Made by a program: the position numbers and the translations under genes. The notes under the pieces are model-generated. The model did no database searches. It was not told the DNA's origin and saw nothing but the letters and a program-made list of their open reading frames with translations. From NCBI GenBank assembly GCA_014529385.2, contig CM043953.1, positions 114,137,049 through 114,201,048 on the forward strand: a stretch of 64,000 nucleotides of DNA. The letters run 5' to 3'. Source of the stretch: Adiantum capillus-veneris (lineage: Eukaryota; Streptophyta; Polypodiopsida; Polypodiales; Pteridaceae). Shown here piece after piece: positions 23,846 through 34,384 of the stretch (its first letter is position 1; each line of letters begins with the position of its first letter).

Positions 23846-24426
23846 TGTGCGCTCCTTGCCGCACTGTCGAAGCAAGGGACTTGCCAATACACCGTATGCG
23901 AGCCACAAACGGCTCCAAGCACACAACAAGCCTAAACTAGCAAGCTCAAGGAAACAAAGGGTGTGTCACTCACCGCTCTACGCTCGCCTTCGTGGTGGAT
24001 TCCTCGCCGCGATGAAGAAGAAGCTGCAGTCGTGCCGCGCTCAACCGCTTCGCCGCCGTCGTGCCTTCGTAATGCTCGATCGCACACACACTCTTCCTCT
24101 CTCTCTCACACACACACACACACACAAGGAGGTGAAGAAGAAGAAGATGGAGATGGAGCAAGAGCACTCTTCAATTGCACAAATGAGAGAATGAGTAAAA
24201 ACTAGGTTTAGTTGGCTTTTATAGGAGCTCACCCCATTCACACTTGGGCGCCCATGCTTAGCCAACTAACCCTAGCATGTTCGTGTTAGAGTGCGCCTCT
24301 CATCGGCGATCACTCTACCTTTCCCTATTGGTCCGACAAGCCCGGTACCTGACTCTAAATAATACATAATATGGTTACAGTGTCCGTCGTAGGCGATGGG
24401 GTGTTCGTGTGCCGTGAGGGTTAACA
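23846..24426 (-). repeat. 5' LTR of the gag-protease element
   Basis: This 581-bp LTR is the partner of 15422-16024 and has a shorter CT/CA microsatellite (about 24093-24126). It is flanked on the right by the AGCAC target duplicate and on the left by the primer-binding site. Confidence 0.95.
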
Positions 24427-24761
24427 AGCACCATATGTTCAATTAGGTTAGATTTAAGATTAGATTTTGGATTTAGTTTCTATATTAAAGTCTACCTTCG
24501 GGATTACGAAAAAAATTAGAGTTAGGCGAACGGTGATCCCTCTCTTCCTCTCTATGGATGCAACCTTAAGTTGGAAAGCTTTCAACACATGATACTCAGA
24601 TTGGAAGCCAATATGTAATGTGCTAAGTAATCCCTCGAACAAAAATCTACTCTGAAGAGATGTTAAGATGTTGTGAATTGCTACAGCTAGAGAAGAGGCA
24701 AAGGGGTTTTGTCCACTACATGCACTATCATGTAGACATAGACTCATATTGACCCAGATTC

Positions 24762-25393
24762 ATGATCAACGTCCACTTGCTCGATCCAATGCACATATTC
24801 AAGAATGTGGGTAATCTGTTGTGGGACCATCTGACCGGCAAGAAAGATACTTTGGGAGCCAGGGTTGACCTTAGAAATGTGGATCATATGGAGCAATATT
24901 GGCCGCAGACAGCATCTGATCGATCGATAAAACTCCCTAAAGCGCCATGGATTTTGACAGGAGCCCAAAAAATGCAAAGTAAAAGAGACCATTTGATATG
25001 TGTGGACCCCCACTGGTGTAATGCACTCGCTCCGAACGTGTTTCACTAAAGAAGGAAAGCTTACCGGTTTGAAGTCACACGACTGGCATAAAATGTGTCA
25101 GGTATGTTTGAAGTGGAATATATCATAGTGGGAATTGTGTAACAAATTCGTGTGTGCACTTTAATATCATTGCTAGACGTGTTTTGCAGTTTATTTTACC
25201 GGTGGCCATTGAGGGATATTTGTCTCTTGACATCCGTAACACAATCTACAAACTTGTGAAGTTGGTGCAATGGATCTCACAAAAGGAGATCAATGTAGAC
25301 TCCATACCATTCACCAAATTAAACGATGTGGAGGTTGTGTGCATGTTTGAGAAACACTTTCTTACTACCATAGTAACTATTCAGGTGCCATAA
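24762..25393 (+). pseudogene. TNP2-type CACTA transposase fragment
   Basis: The first part reads LLDPMHIFKNVGNLLWDHLT, GKKDTLGARVDL and LPKAPWILTGAQKMQ, matching the conserved DPMHxFKNVG...W.HL...GKKD and PWILT blocks of plant TNP2 transposases. It continues with LTGLKSHDWHKMCQ in another frame near 25055-25101, then a plausible intron (GTATGT at 25102 to TTTTGCAG at 25189), then FILPVAIEGYLSLDIRN and VEVVCMFEKHFLTTIVTIQV. The N-terminal two thirds of the transposase are missing and at least one frame change lies near 25045. This is the catalytic protein of the surrounding CACTA element, now defective. Confidence 0.85.
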
Positions 25394-25772
25394 ACATTGT
25401 ATTTGAACAATTTTGCTTCGTTTTATAATATATATTGTATTCACGTGGCTTTTTGTCCATTCCTGTCTATATGCTATATTTGAGAAATTTAAATTTTGTT
25501 TAATCGTCATTGCTTCCACTCTAGGTATGCTCCAGGTACGTTCTCACAAGCAGGGACACTCCTCGGTGTATCGTGAAAGTCTGATACACCAATGCAACAC
25601 TGCGCTCCGAGTGCGATGGAGACTGAGGTTGCAATCGCGAAAGAGGTGATTCGTCCCTGCTCATAGATGCAGCATCGCACTACGAGTTTCATCCTTTTAT
25701 AAGATACATAGAATGTACACGGGACACAAATTCAAGGAATCGCTCTACACAAGAATCCCTCCCCCTTTATGA

Positions 25773-25774
<2 letters not shown>

Positions 25775-25851
<77 letters not shown>
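25775..25851 (+). repeat. (CT)38 microsatellite
   Basis: An uninterrupted CT run lies between the TNP2 remnant and the accessory ORF of the CACTA element, probably in a former intron or intergenic part. It is followed by a short ACACAAG. Confidence 0.98.
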
Positions 25852-25853
<2 letters not shown>

Positions 25854-25951
25854 ACAAGATTCCTCTTCCTATTATCTATAGTATAGATTATAACTTATCC
25901 ATGTTTTCTTCTCTATTCAATATTAAGATTAAATGTTCGTGTGGTTAATGC

Positions 25952-26883
25952 AGGTATAGATGATGATGAGTTTCTTTCTTCTTTGTCACCCCAGCAGAGG
26001 AGGTGGTACGAGGATCGTCATCGCTTTAGAGCACCATCACGTTGTTCTACTCCTTCAGCGTCTCCCTCTGTTTTGGAGAATTCGGCGCGCTCCGAAGCTT
26101 CGGTGTTGACTACACGATCTTCACACTCGTCTAAGCACCAACGCTCTAGTGATGGCGGGGGCAATTGTTGTGGGGATGCCGCCAATGATGCCGCAACACC
26201 ACCTCGTGTTTGACGAGGCTCTTTACCTTTTCCTTCTTTGCCCACCCCCACACCAGCCACGACATCACCATCTACGCCAGGTTTTGCGCGACTATCGGTC
26301 GTTCCTGGCTACACACCACTACCTACTCCTCTGGGAGTCACCCTAGTCGACACTCCTCGCTACTCCAGTGGAGACACCTGATGTCCGTACCCCCATTGAG
26401 ACGCCACTAGAGACCCCTGCCGAGACACCCAAGTTCACGCGTCACAGGCGAGAGGGCTTGCCGTACTTCGTCGACATCAGCAGCGGTATCATCTTGGATG
26501 ATGAAGGCAAGAAAGTGATCTTGTGCATGCGCAGTCTTTTCTCTCAGGTGTTTAGACACTACATACTAAACACCTGGAGTGAAGTGCCAAGTGAATTAAA
26601 AGACAGATTCATCAGCATGCTGCATGACGAGTTTCCCGTGTAAAGTCCGGATGAGCGCTTCAATGAAGACATGATGAAGGTTCGAATGCGCGAATACTGC
26701 AAGCACAAGCGTTCTGAAGTACAAAAAGCAATAAAGCATGGGTGGAACAGACCAAATTGGCTGGCCAAAGAAGATTGGAAGAATGCGAAGCGAATAGCGC
26801 GCGAGAATCCTAACAAGTGAAAGCAACAAAAGGAGGCAGCCAAAGCGCGAGTAGAGGCAGGAAGCTCGCACCACTCGAGGAGC
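25952..26883 (+). pseudogene. CACTA accessory protein (plant Ptta/En/Spm, Transposase_24-like)
   Basis: A splice-acceptor-like TTAATGCAG precedes the open frame DDDEFLSSLSPQQRRWYEDR. A low-complexity Ser/Pro/Thr part follows, then YFVDISSGIILDDEGKKVIL, SEVPSELKDRFISMLHDEF, ERFNEDMMKVRMREYCKHKR and RPNWLAKEDWKNAKRIAREN. The order W...VP.E..DR......F / ...R......KW is that of the plant En/Spm accessory domain. Stops near 26211, 26342, 26641 and 26818 break it. Two later exon-like pieces (about 27008-27110 and 27205-27260), each preceded by CAG, may belong to the same gene. The parallel frame in the first CACTA is at 1053-1760. Confidence 0.7.
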
Positions 26884-27659
26884 GGCGGGTGGGCATCATT
26901 TGAGGCTGATTTTATAAGTGTTTTTGCATTGCTCTTTAAGTCTGGTAGTTACGTCTATTTGTACTTTTAAATTCTAACATAATGGATTCTTTGTATGTTT
27001 TGAACAGTGGTCGATGACAGGACGTGACCCATACCGTACGAGTGCAAGTACTCAAGCAGAAAGGGCTTAAATGCCCTGATGGACCTTCTGAGTTCTTGCA
27101 TCGGCATGGTTAGTATTAGGGTTTATCCATTTGTTGAATTGTTCTATAAATTATATGTTTATACTTACAGAAAGTCTTATTGTTTTTTCTGCAAAATCTG
27201 ACAGATAGGCCGCTTGGACGCGATGAGACATCTAATTAGACGACGTCACTCTAGGCATAGCTAGATAGCATTAGTTTTCTTTTGTCATAGCATGTATAAT
27301 GAGATGACGTGTATACGTCTTTTTGTAACTATTGGAAAACCATGTATATTTTCTCAATAATGACAATGGTGTTGTAACTATTACATTTACAAAGCTTAAC
27401 GATCAAGTGATTTTGCCTATGATGTGTACAATTGTCATTGATTTACTTTCATCAATTTACTTTTGTCAGTTTTGTATCTTTATTCTGCAAACAATATTAT
27501 GATGGAGTTAATGGTTATATTCTCTTGTGGGTGACTACTTTGGGTCTATACCTTGCACTTTCTTTCAAAGGTGAATCTGGGCTTATCTTGGATTCATTTA
27601 GGTTTACTCTATTATTGAAACATTCAATACGGTTGATAAGTGGCAGGGTATTGAATGCC

Positions 27660-27919
27660 CTGCCACCCAAAAAAATTTACTCTCAGGCGTCGCTATAAGC
27701 GTCACTATATAAGGCTCTACAACGTCGCTATGAGCGTCACTGTAGAAAGCCTGCAACCGTCGCTATCTGTGTCGCTATATAGAGACACTATAGCGATGCC
27801 AACAGCGACGTACCCATAACGATGCCATTAGTGACAGTCTTAGCGACGCCGAGGAGTATTAAAACCCAATGTATTTTCGTCGCTAAAAACATCACAAGCA
27901 CACACAACCTCTTGTAGTG
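27660..27919 (+). repeat. Right subterminal array and terminus of the second CACTA
   Basis: At least ten copies of GTCGCTATA / TATAGCGACG-like words in both orientations lead to the terminus ...CTTGTAGTG at 27919. The next three bases are AAT, the candidate 3-bp target duplication; the left partner could not be confirmed. Confidence 0.85.
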
Positions 27920-28790
27920 AATGACAACTCCACAATGGCTTGTTTCATCCTAAATCTAGAGTTGGAACAGGACAAACTACAAAGGTAGCTTAGAGATGAG
28001 TCGCACCAAGGTGCAGCAAGGGCAAGAGGAAATTATCTCACCTTTGGTCGCACGTGCAGTTTCGTGCAGAGAAAGCTATGAAACAGGCGAGAATATGGGA
28101 TAAAGCAGGGTCGATCATTGGGTGAGATCCAGAGAGAACTGCACTTCTTCGTTGTTTACCGGAACCATAGCTTAACCCCTTCATTTTTCAAAGGATTATC
28201 GTAGCATCAGTGGGGCTTCTTCAATCAGGCAGAGAAAACCGCATTTTCTAATCTTGGACTCCTTCCTCCCCCCACTCCCCTCACTGCCCCTGGGTGCGAC
28301 TCTGCTCTTACGGCGGAGGTTCTACCCCTGCCGTGCGCCAGCAAATCTGTAGTGTAGCTGTAAAACGCAGCCATCATCGTGCAGCGGCCAGCCCTATTTG
28401 AAGAGGGCAAGCCGGGCGGGGATAGAACATGCCATTTCTCAACTCTGCTAATCTTGGCAAAATTGAGTTATGAGGGCAACGTTTGCTAACGTCTGTAGTG
28501 CCCTGAGAGTTCCATTATTTTGCTCCTTCAACAAAAAAATTATTGTTTCTCAGTAGGTAGGTATGGATGTTTGTGAGTTAATCCCAATCAAAGAGAATAA
28601 GCCAAGGTTCCATGTGAACCATGTGAGGAGAATATGGTCGAAGTGGTGAGCCAACCTCTAAGAGCGCATTCGCACGCCAAGCTGGAGGGGGTAAAGCATG
28701 CGTCAACAGGTTTGGAAGGTTTCGCCTGCAAAAGGTCTGCCACAACTTGCCATGGTGTCGTGTAGCTCCAAAACGAAGACTCCTTGGGTT
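27920..28790. other. Intergenic, nothing recognised
   Basis: Short frames (for example 28225-28410 minus) have no family features. The right end of this stretch is the integration site of a LINE. Confidence 0.45.
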
Positions 28791-30070
28791 AACTCTACCA
28801 AAAACATAGCAAAGAGAAACATAGCAAAGTCTAAGTTCAAAGACTACAGAACCTAGAAGGATTTAAATTTTAGAGAAGTGATCTTGTCCCATAGGGGATT
28901 CTCGCCATATGGCTCAAAATTAGTGTGCAGGTTTTGGACTGCCTGGCAAGAGATGAAGCAAAAATGGACCCCGTCCAAGGAGATCAAAAGCAATTTTTCT
29001 AATTTTCTACTGGATTCACCATGATTTGGCTATTTTGCAGATAAAACAGGGTTCCCGCGCTCAAGGAGAGATCACAAATGTTTCGAAGCTGGCATTACAG
29101 CTTCGCAAGACCTCCTTGATAATCATAAATGCAAAGATGCATGTACCATTCAGACAGAGTATGGAATCTCTCATATGGATGCAACCTGGTGTATTCAGAG
29201 AGTGCATTTAGTTTTTTCCAAACACAACTTACCTGCAAGATGCTGTAGGAAAAAAAAGTTATCTACCTTTTTAGCCAAGGATATCTACAATCTATACTTG
29301 GCAGGAGGTATTGTAGAAGATTAGATGAAGCAAAAACTTAATTCCAAATGGAGGACTCAATGGAGTGCAAAGCAGTGGACATACAGGTTTAAGTGTCTGT
29401 GGGTCTATCCAATAACCAAAAAGCATAGTTTTCTCCTGTGGCTAATTATTCACCAAGGTGTATGGTGTGGTGCGAAAGCTGCAAAAATTGGTAGTGGGAA
29501 TGGAATTTGCGTCAGATGTAAAAATAGTATGGAAGACATTCCCCACTTGTTCTTCAACTGTAAATGTAATCTTCAAGTAATACAGGTACTGAGGAATTTA
29601 TTATGGGAGATTAGCCCCCACTTGATGGATGCAACTAAGTTTTTACTTGGGGTCTCCAAGGGATGGGATATTCCGTTGTGGAACATTTGGAGAGGAGCCA
29701 TTCTATAGCATATGTGGAACTCCAAACAACAAGCTCTTTTTTCAAGTTCCGTCAACACTCATTACTCTGTTCTTTGGAGAGATTTAGCCATGTTGGATAG
29801 TTCTTTATGTAAAGAGACTAAGGATGCTTTGGATGTTCCAAGCTATGTAATTCAAAGGAAAACTCACTCAAAACAATGGAGAGCCAAGGTCCCCCTTTTT
29901 TATAGTGCTACTAGATTCAAATGAGAGACTTTATGTCTAATATGATGTAAGCCTTAAGCTTTAGGGATAATTCACCCCTTACCTGTGGGTTCATTGTATT
30001 TTCTTTGCAGTTCTCTCTTCAATTCAATTCCACTTTTCTCAAAAAAAAAACTCTACCAAAAACGGCAAAG
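28791..30070 (+). mobile_element. 5'-truncated plant LINE with target-site duplication
   Basis: AACTCTACCAAAAAC(AT)AGCAAAG at 28791-28814 and AACTCTACCAAAAACGGCAAAG at 30049-30070 flank the insert, a ~20-bp target duplication typical of LINE integration. A short poly(A) at 30041-30050 marks the 3' end. The body (28815-30050) encodes the C-terminal part of ORF2 with the plant RT zinc-binding domain: KHSFLLWLIIHQGV, then CVRCKNSMEDIPHLFFNC, a C-x2-C...H-x4-C pattern. The RT core is missing because the copy is 5'-truncated. In-frame stops (near 29020, 29321 and 29707) show it is dead. Duplicate arms differ by a few bases, so it is moderately old. Confidence 0.85.
29325..29922 (+). pseudogene. 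LINE ORF2 C-terminus with zf-RVT domain
   Basis: The frame reads KWRTQWSAKQWTYRFKCLWV, then the aromatic-rich FLLWLIIHQGVWCGAKAAKI and zinc ligands in CVRCKNSMEDIPHLFFNC, then LWNIWRGAIL. A stop near 29707 separates this from a further open stretch, WNSKQQALFSSS...LAMLDSSL, ending at 29922. This arrangement (W..W, F..W, C-x2-C, HLFFxC) is the family signature of plant L1-type LINEs. Confidence 0.85.
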
Positions 30071-30252
30071 TTGGTATTGCAAACTCTTCGTTGGGCAAGC
30101 GCTGACAAAAAAGCTGACCGCAGCTTTACCCTTGCCCTCCCCTTCGTGCGAATGCCCCCTACCTTGCTTGCATGCTATGAATGGTGGCCTTATATATGGT
30201 GTTAAGGCTTTTCTAGATTTTCTTGAAGCTTGAGTCCACCTTTTTTGAGTTC

Positions 30253-31340
30253 ATGCACATACCCAATAAACTTGATGGAATAGCTCCTACTAGCTTGTTT
30301 TCTTGAAGCAATAGTGTTTGAAGCTAGGCCAAAAACCTGAGCTCAGTGGGGATGGGGCCAGAGAGATTGTTTGATTGAAGCTGGAGATTGACAAGGCTAC
30401 TGCAATTGCCCAAGCTACAAGGGATGGCACTTATAAGATGGTTTCCCCACAAGGACAATCTTTGTAGTACTGGAGGAGGATGCCCTTGAGAGCCAACGAG
30501 GGTGGGGATGGAACCAATCAAAGCATTTTGACATAGACTAATTTTGAGCAGGGAGGTGCAGTTTGTAAAGAGGGGAGGAGGAATGTGATTGCTAATGAGG
30601 CTATTACTGCAAATTCAAAGAACTCGCAGAGTAGCTAGAGAACTAAGAGATGGTGGGATATGACTTGTGAGGCTATTGTTGTATAGATCTAGGACTTGCA
30701 GAGAAGTGCAGTGAGAGAACTGGGCGGGGATGCCTCCAATGAGAAGGTTTGAGGAGAGATTGAGAGTGGACATGAGAGTGAGGTTGCCAAGATTTGGTGG
30801 CAAAGAGCATGCCAAGCCGAAGCCTGCCAATTCTATGCCAGAAATGTGAGGTGACCCTCTAATTCCAGTAGGGCAAACAATTTAACTGTAGCCCGTGGGA
30901 ACCCCTCATGACTAAATGGTACGAGATCTTTAATGAAGACCTCGTCATGGGATCGACGACTACGTGGATCTCGAGGAGATCCAACAACAAACAAAAAATT
31001 GGTGGCGAGTCCCCCCAATCGGCCTTGCGCGTGCATTTTGTTGAAAAGTGGGGGTGTTTACATTTATTTATGCTTGTATGAGTTTACTATTTGGATGTTC
31101 AAGTTTACAAATTTTGTCCAAGTTTACTTTCCCAAATCGGATGGCGTCACGTGTCTTTGTTTTTGTGCCTGGACTTCTCCTCCGTGTATCCCATCACTAG
31201 GGGGTCATTAGAGACCCCTTGTTCTTTAGTCCTGAGGGTTGGAACCAGCGATGCAGTGCTCTGGGACTCGGGAGGTTCGGAGCTGGAGATTACAACTATC
31301 TCATTTACACAGACAGTCACATACTCCTTCCAAAAGTACA
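30253..31340 (-). pseudogene. Second LRR receptor-kinase fragment
   Basis: From right to left on the minus strand: a segment resembling the N-terminal leader of the 10137-13344 gene (VNEIVVISSSEPPESQSTAS, about 31240-31335), an inserted block, the LRRNT start LFALLELEGHLTFLA, then LRRs such as LPPNLGNLTLMSTLNLSSN, LQVLDLYNNSLTSHIP and LQRLSLWGNHLISAIP. The copy lacks most of its LRRNT cap and everything after the fourth or fifth LRR, including the transmembrane and kinase parts. Nucleotide identity with about 12870-13100 is high over 30270-30420, so this is a tandem-type paralogue that decayed. Frame changes and stops occur near 30327, 30540-30615 and 30835. Confidence 0.78.
30905..31225 (+). 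mobile_element. Possible LTR-element tail inside the LRR fragment
   Basis: The block that interrupts the LRR fragment contains AAAAGTGGGGG directly before TGTTTACATTTATTTATGC (31048), which looks like a polypurine tract and an LTR start on the plus strand. GGTGGCGAGTCC lies upstream. No second LTR or coding sequence is present, so only a scrap of an element remains. Family not determined. Confidence 0.35.
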
Positions 31341-31349
31341 ATCAAAAGT

Positions 31350-32271
31350 TCAGATGTTGAACTCAGTCAAGTTGCAAAAGTGTACCTTTGGTTTAGGGAT
31401 TAGAATTCAAACTCCCGTGCAAAAACTTGTCAAACCTAGATATCAAAAATTTTAGAGGTAAATTCATTAAATTTGAAGGCTTTTACGCTAAATTTCTCTA
31501 AATATTGTAGTTTTTCTCACCGTCAAGGTTAAGGTTGGGAGCACAGAATCTGAGCCCTTCATTTCCTTGCCATTAAATCTCATAATCTCCTGTTCTGACA
31601 AGTCAGCACATGTAATGTACTTGTGCTACAGGAGAAACCTTCACGCTCAGAGACCAATCTTTGGTCGCCCCCCCTCGTTAATAAAGACCACGGGAAAAGT
31701 CGAGGGATCGACAACTCGAGATTAATCGGTCGTTGATCTTTTCAGCGAGAAAAAAAAAATTAGGGTTCCCTGCGTTGCGGCGCTCGTTGATCCCACGACC
31801 TCCCCCTCCACATTGCCGTGTTCTAACCACCTGCATTGACATACGTCGATGCACAATAAGCGCCCCTACATGTATAAAAACATGCCCCCTGTTACGAAGA
31901 TTTGAGGGCCCGAAATGTGGGCGTCGTCAATCACACGTCCATTTCCTCGATCCCTTCACTCTCCTCCCGTGTTCTTTATAGAAGAGGGGTCCCCCTCCCC
32001 TGGACCTTGACCGCCAGCGCTAGGAAAGGTCATTTACTGATATTTTTCCGATAGAAATTAGTCGCACCATGGCTCCCAACTCCCCCTCGATCGCCATACA
32101 GTCGTAGTTTTTATTGGGAAAGGTCACCAAAGAAAGGCCTTTCCCTACACCTTTTTAAAAAAAAAATGTAGGTGAAATTATGCTAAACCTAGGATATTTT
32201 TGAGCAGTGGTGCCGCGTTCGCATCCCTCTCATAAGAAAAGTGAGAAAACTGCATAGGTAGTCGCGACTGA
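31350..32271. other. Intergenic DNA with a GC-richer, promoter-like patch
   Basis: No gene is recognised. Around 31760-32000 the sequence turns C-rich, with TGTATAAAAACATGCCCC (about 31871) and a small-frame stretch of 82 codons that has no family features. It could be the promoter of a lost gene or part of an old LTR. Nothing else is visible before the gypsy LTR. Confidence 0.4.
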
Positions 32272-33863
32272 TGTCATAATAACTAATATCTAGTTCTCCT
32301 AAATGATTTTCTCATGTTAAACTGATCATTTAATAATGGGAAGTACAGGGGAAAAAAAGATAGAATATTGGTTAGGGTGGCAAGCCGGTCACGGTAGGGA
32401 ACCAAAGGAGGGAAAATAGGGATCCCAAAGGGGGCCATCTACAAAAGAGCAATACATGAATGGTGCTTCAAAGACCTTAGCGTTTAGCTCATTAAGACTT
32501 CCAAAAAGCTTAGGTTTCAAAATTAAATAAAATGGTCAATGGTCAAACCTTAGGGAAATTTGGATGCTTGTGGGAAGACTTTTGAAGTCTTCCCACGTCC
32601 CTATCAAGGAGGGGGCAAGCCATTTTTGTAGGGGATGAGAGAGAAACACACACACACTCTTTCAAGCTCCCTTTACACAAAGGGCATAGTGGACACATGT
32701 CAGGCTCCTAGGCCAGTTGCCCCCAAGGTGCATTCAAATCCTATTGGATGGCCATATAGGTGGACCAATGAGAATTAGGCTAGAGTAAATTTAGTTTAAT
32801 TCATTTAAAAACACTTGATAAAAGAACCAACAGAAATTAAGCTCTCTAAAAGACTATTGGACAGTCTACCAAGGGGTCCAATGAGCATTCAGCAGCCCAA
32901 TGGCTTGCCTGATTCCTATTGGCCGGAAAACTGAGAGGTTCAATGAGAGTTTAAATTAATTATTTAAATACCTAAAGCTCTCACAAAAGGGGAAAGGGGG
33001 GACACATGTCACAAGGCTAGCAATTATGCTTCTAATTTATGGTTGGCTAAGCTTTGCAGGAGCCAATGAGGGGCCAGCAAGAGGTAATAGCAAGAGGGGT
33101 CGACCAAGAGAGAGAGGGGGCTGATTTTTGCAAGGCATTATCACATACACACTCGCACAAACTCATGTGTGAAGTAAAGAAGACTATCTCCTTCTCAACC
33201 TTTAATGGAAAGCTCATCATCTACTCCGAGCTTGTAAGAAGGGAGGCCTACACCAACAACTCTTGGCTTTGTGATGCAAATCCAACCAAGAGCCAAGCTT
33301 CAATGCATGCTCATCTCCTCTACCATGTTAATTACTAAGCTATGCTAAGCTATTAAGAGTGATTATGTGAGGAGAAATACTTCTTTCTCCTAAAAATACT
33401 TCTTCTTCCTCTAGATCTACTCTCATACCCCGCTAGCTCTCACCATCTTCAAAGGTGTGTGAGGTCTTGGGTCTGAGATCGTGTGGGAATTGATGTTGTG
33501 TTTTACAAGTGTAAGCTTGGTTCTTGAAGCTTCCATCTTCATTGCACTAGCAAGTTATTGAAGGAACACAAAGTACTGTATTGTAAAATCTCTCTCTTGA
33601 TGGGGGAAAACCTATAATACAAAGCCTTTTGGAGGGGGGACCGGCTCCATGTAAATCCGGTCCTCAACTGTTGTCAATAGCTTGATTTCTCTCTCTTTTT
33701 GAAGTATTGTTCATGCCTATCTAACTAGGTGTTATTCTTTTGTTGCTCTCTCTCCATCCAAGCACTCTTGCTATGCTCATTAGGAATCTATTCTTAATGA
33801 AATGCTCACTATGTCTATGTTATTTTTTGCTACACACAAGTCACTAGACCATTAAATGTTACA
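32272..33863 (+). repeat. 5' LTR of gypsy copy 1
   Basis: This 1.59-kb LTR starts TGTCATAATAACTAATATC and ends CATTAAATGTTACA before the primer-binding site. Homologous LTRs start at 37185 and 55282. Confidence 0.88.
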
Positions 33864-34035
33864 TTGGTATCAAAGCACAAGGTTTCTCTGTTCTTGCTCA
33901 AGAAGAGAGGTCCTCAAGCTTACTATGTTATGTTTTTGCTACACACAAGTCACTAGACCATTAAATGTTACATTGGTATCAAAGCACAAGGTTTCTCTGT
34001 TCTTGCTCAAGAAGAGAGGTCCTCAAGCTTACTAT
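33818..34035 (+). repeat. Tandem duplication of the LTR end plus primer-binding site
   Basis: A 110-bp unit is present twice. Each copy holds CTACACACAAGTCACTAGAC, the LTR terminus TTAAATGTTACA, the primer site TTGGTATCAAAGC and GCTCAAGAAGAGAGGTCCTC. Copies are nearly identical. The element therefore carries two LTR-end/primer-site junctions in a row. Confidence 0.95.
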
Positions 34036-34384
34036 AAATGGTTGGTTTTATTAATTGAAATTGAGTAAGGAGAAAGGAAATTTTCAGCCTTGCACTGCAC
34101 CTGCTTTGTGCAGATAACGGGGCATCACCATCGAGAGCTATGGTCTTAATAGTGGAGTCCTACGGGGCTTGCCTACGGCTTAACCACTATTGAGCTATTA
34201 GAAGCTTGACTCAAGAGCCGGTATTGTTTTGGTGGTGAAAGACCCTCTCTTCTATTCCTTGCAATTAATGATATTCGAGCCACGGGTACATGAATTGAGT
34301 GCTTTTCTAAAGAGTTAAGAGGAGTAGCAATTACGGCTTGAAGTGCCAAAGTACACTTAAAAATTTACACCTAAAATTTGTTAG

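Larger units (their letters stand above)
15422..24426 (-). mobile_element. 9-kb LTR element with gag-protease only (LARD-like, Ty3/gypsy-type)
   Basis: Two LTRs (15422-16024 and 23846-24426) enclose 7.8 kb. Both flanks carry AGCAC (15417-15421 and 24427-24431), a 5-bp target duplication. On the minus strand the primer site TGGCGCCGTTGCCGGGGA follows the 5' LTR; it is of the tRNA-Asp type known from plant gypsy elements. A polypurine tract AAGAAGGGGGG precedes the 3' LTR. The internal part holds long gag and protease frames, but no reverse transcriptase, RNase H or integrase is visible. It therefore looks like a large non-autonomous retroelement mobilised in trans. The coding part appears nearly whole (about one break). 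The LTRs differ at roughly five positions outside the microsatellite, so it is the youngest insertion in the window. Confidence 0.92.
14220..27919 (+). mobile_element. CACTA (En/Spm) transposon split by a nested LTR element
   Basis: The right end is clear: ...CAACCTCTTGTAGTG at 27919, a CACTA terminus on the minus strand, preceded by a 240-bp array of GCGTCGCTATA-type motifs. The left end is placed near 14220 because the same motif array (GACGCTC, GTGTCGCTATAGGCGTCGCT, TATAGCGATGC) occurs at 14229-14325, but I do not see a clean CACTA there, so the terminus may be damaged. Between lie a TNP2-type transposase fragment (24762-25390) and a plant En/Spm accessory ORF (25952-26883). A 9-kb LTR element (15422-24426) sits inside; without it the CACTA would be about 4.7 kb. 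The transposase is eroded, so the element is probably inactive. Confidence 0.8.

Noticed and set aside
31733-31981. 82-codon ORF in a C-rich patch
   Set aside because: No recognisable domain or conserved pattern; low-complexity Arg/Pro composition suggests a chance frame.
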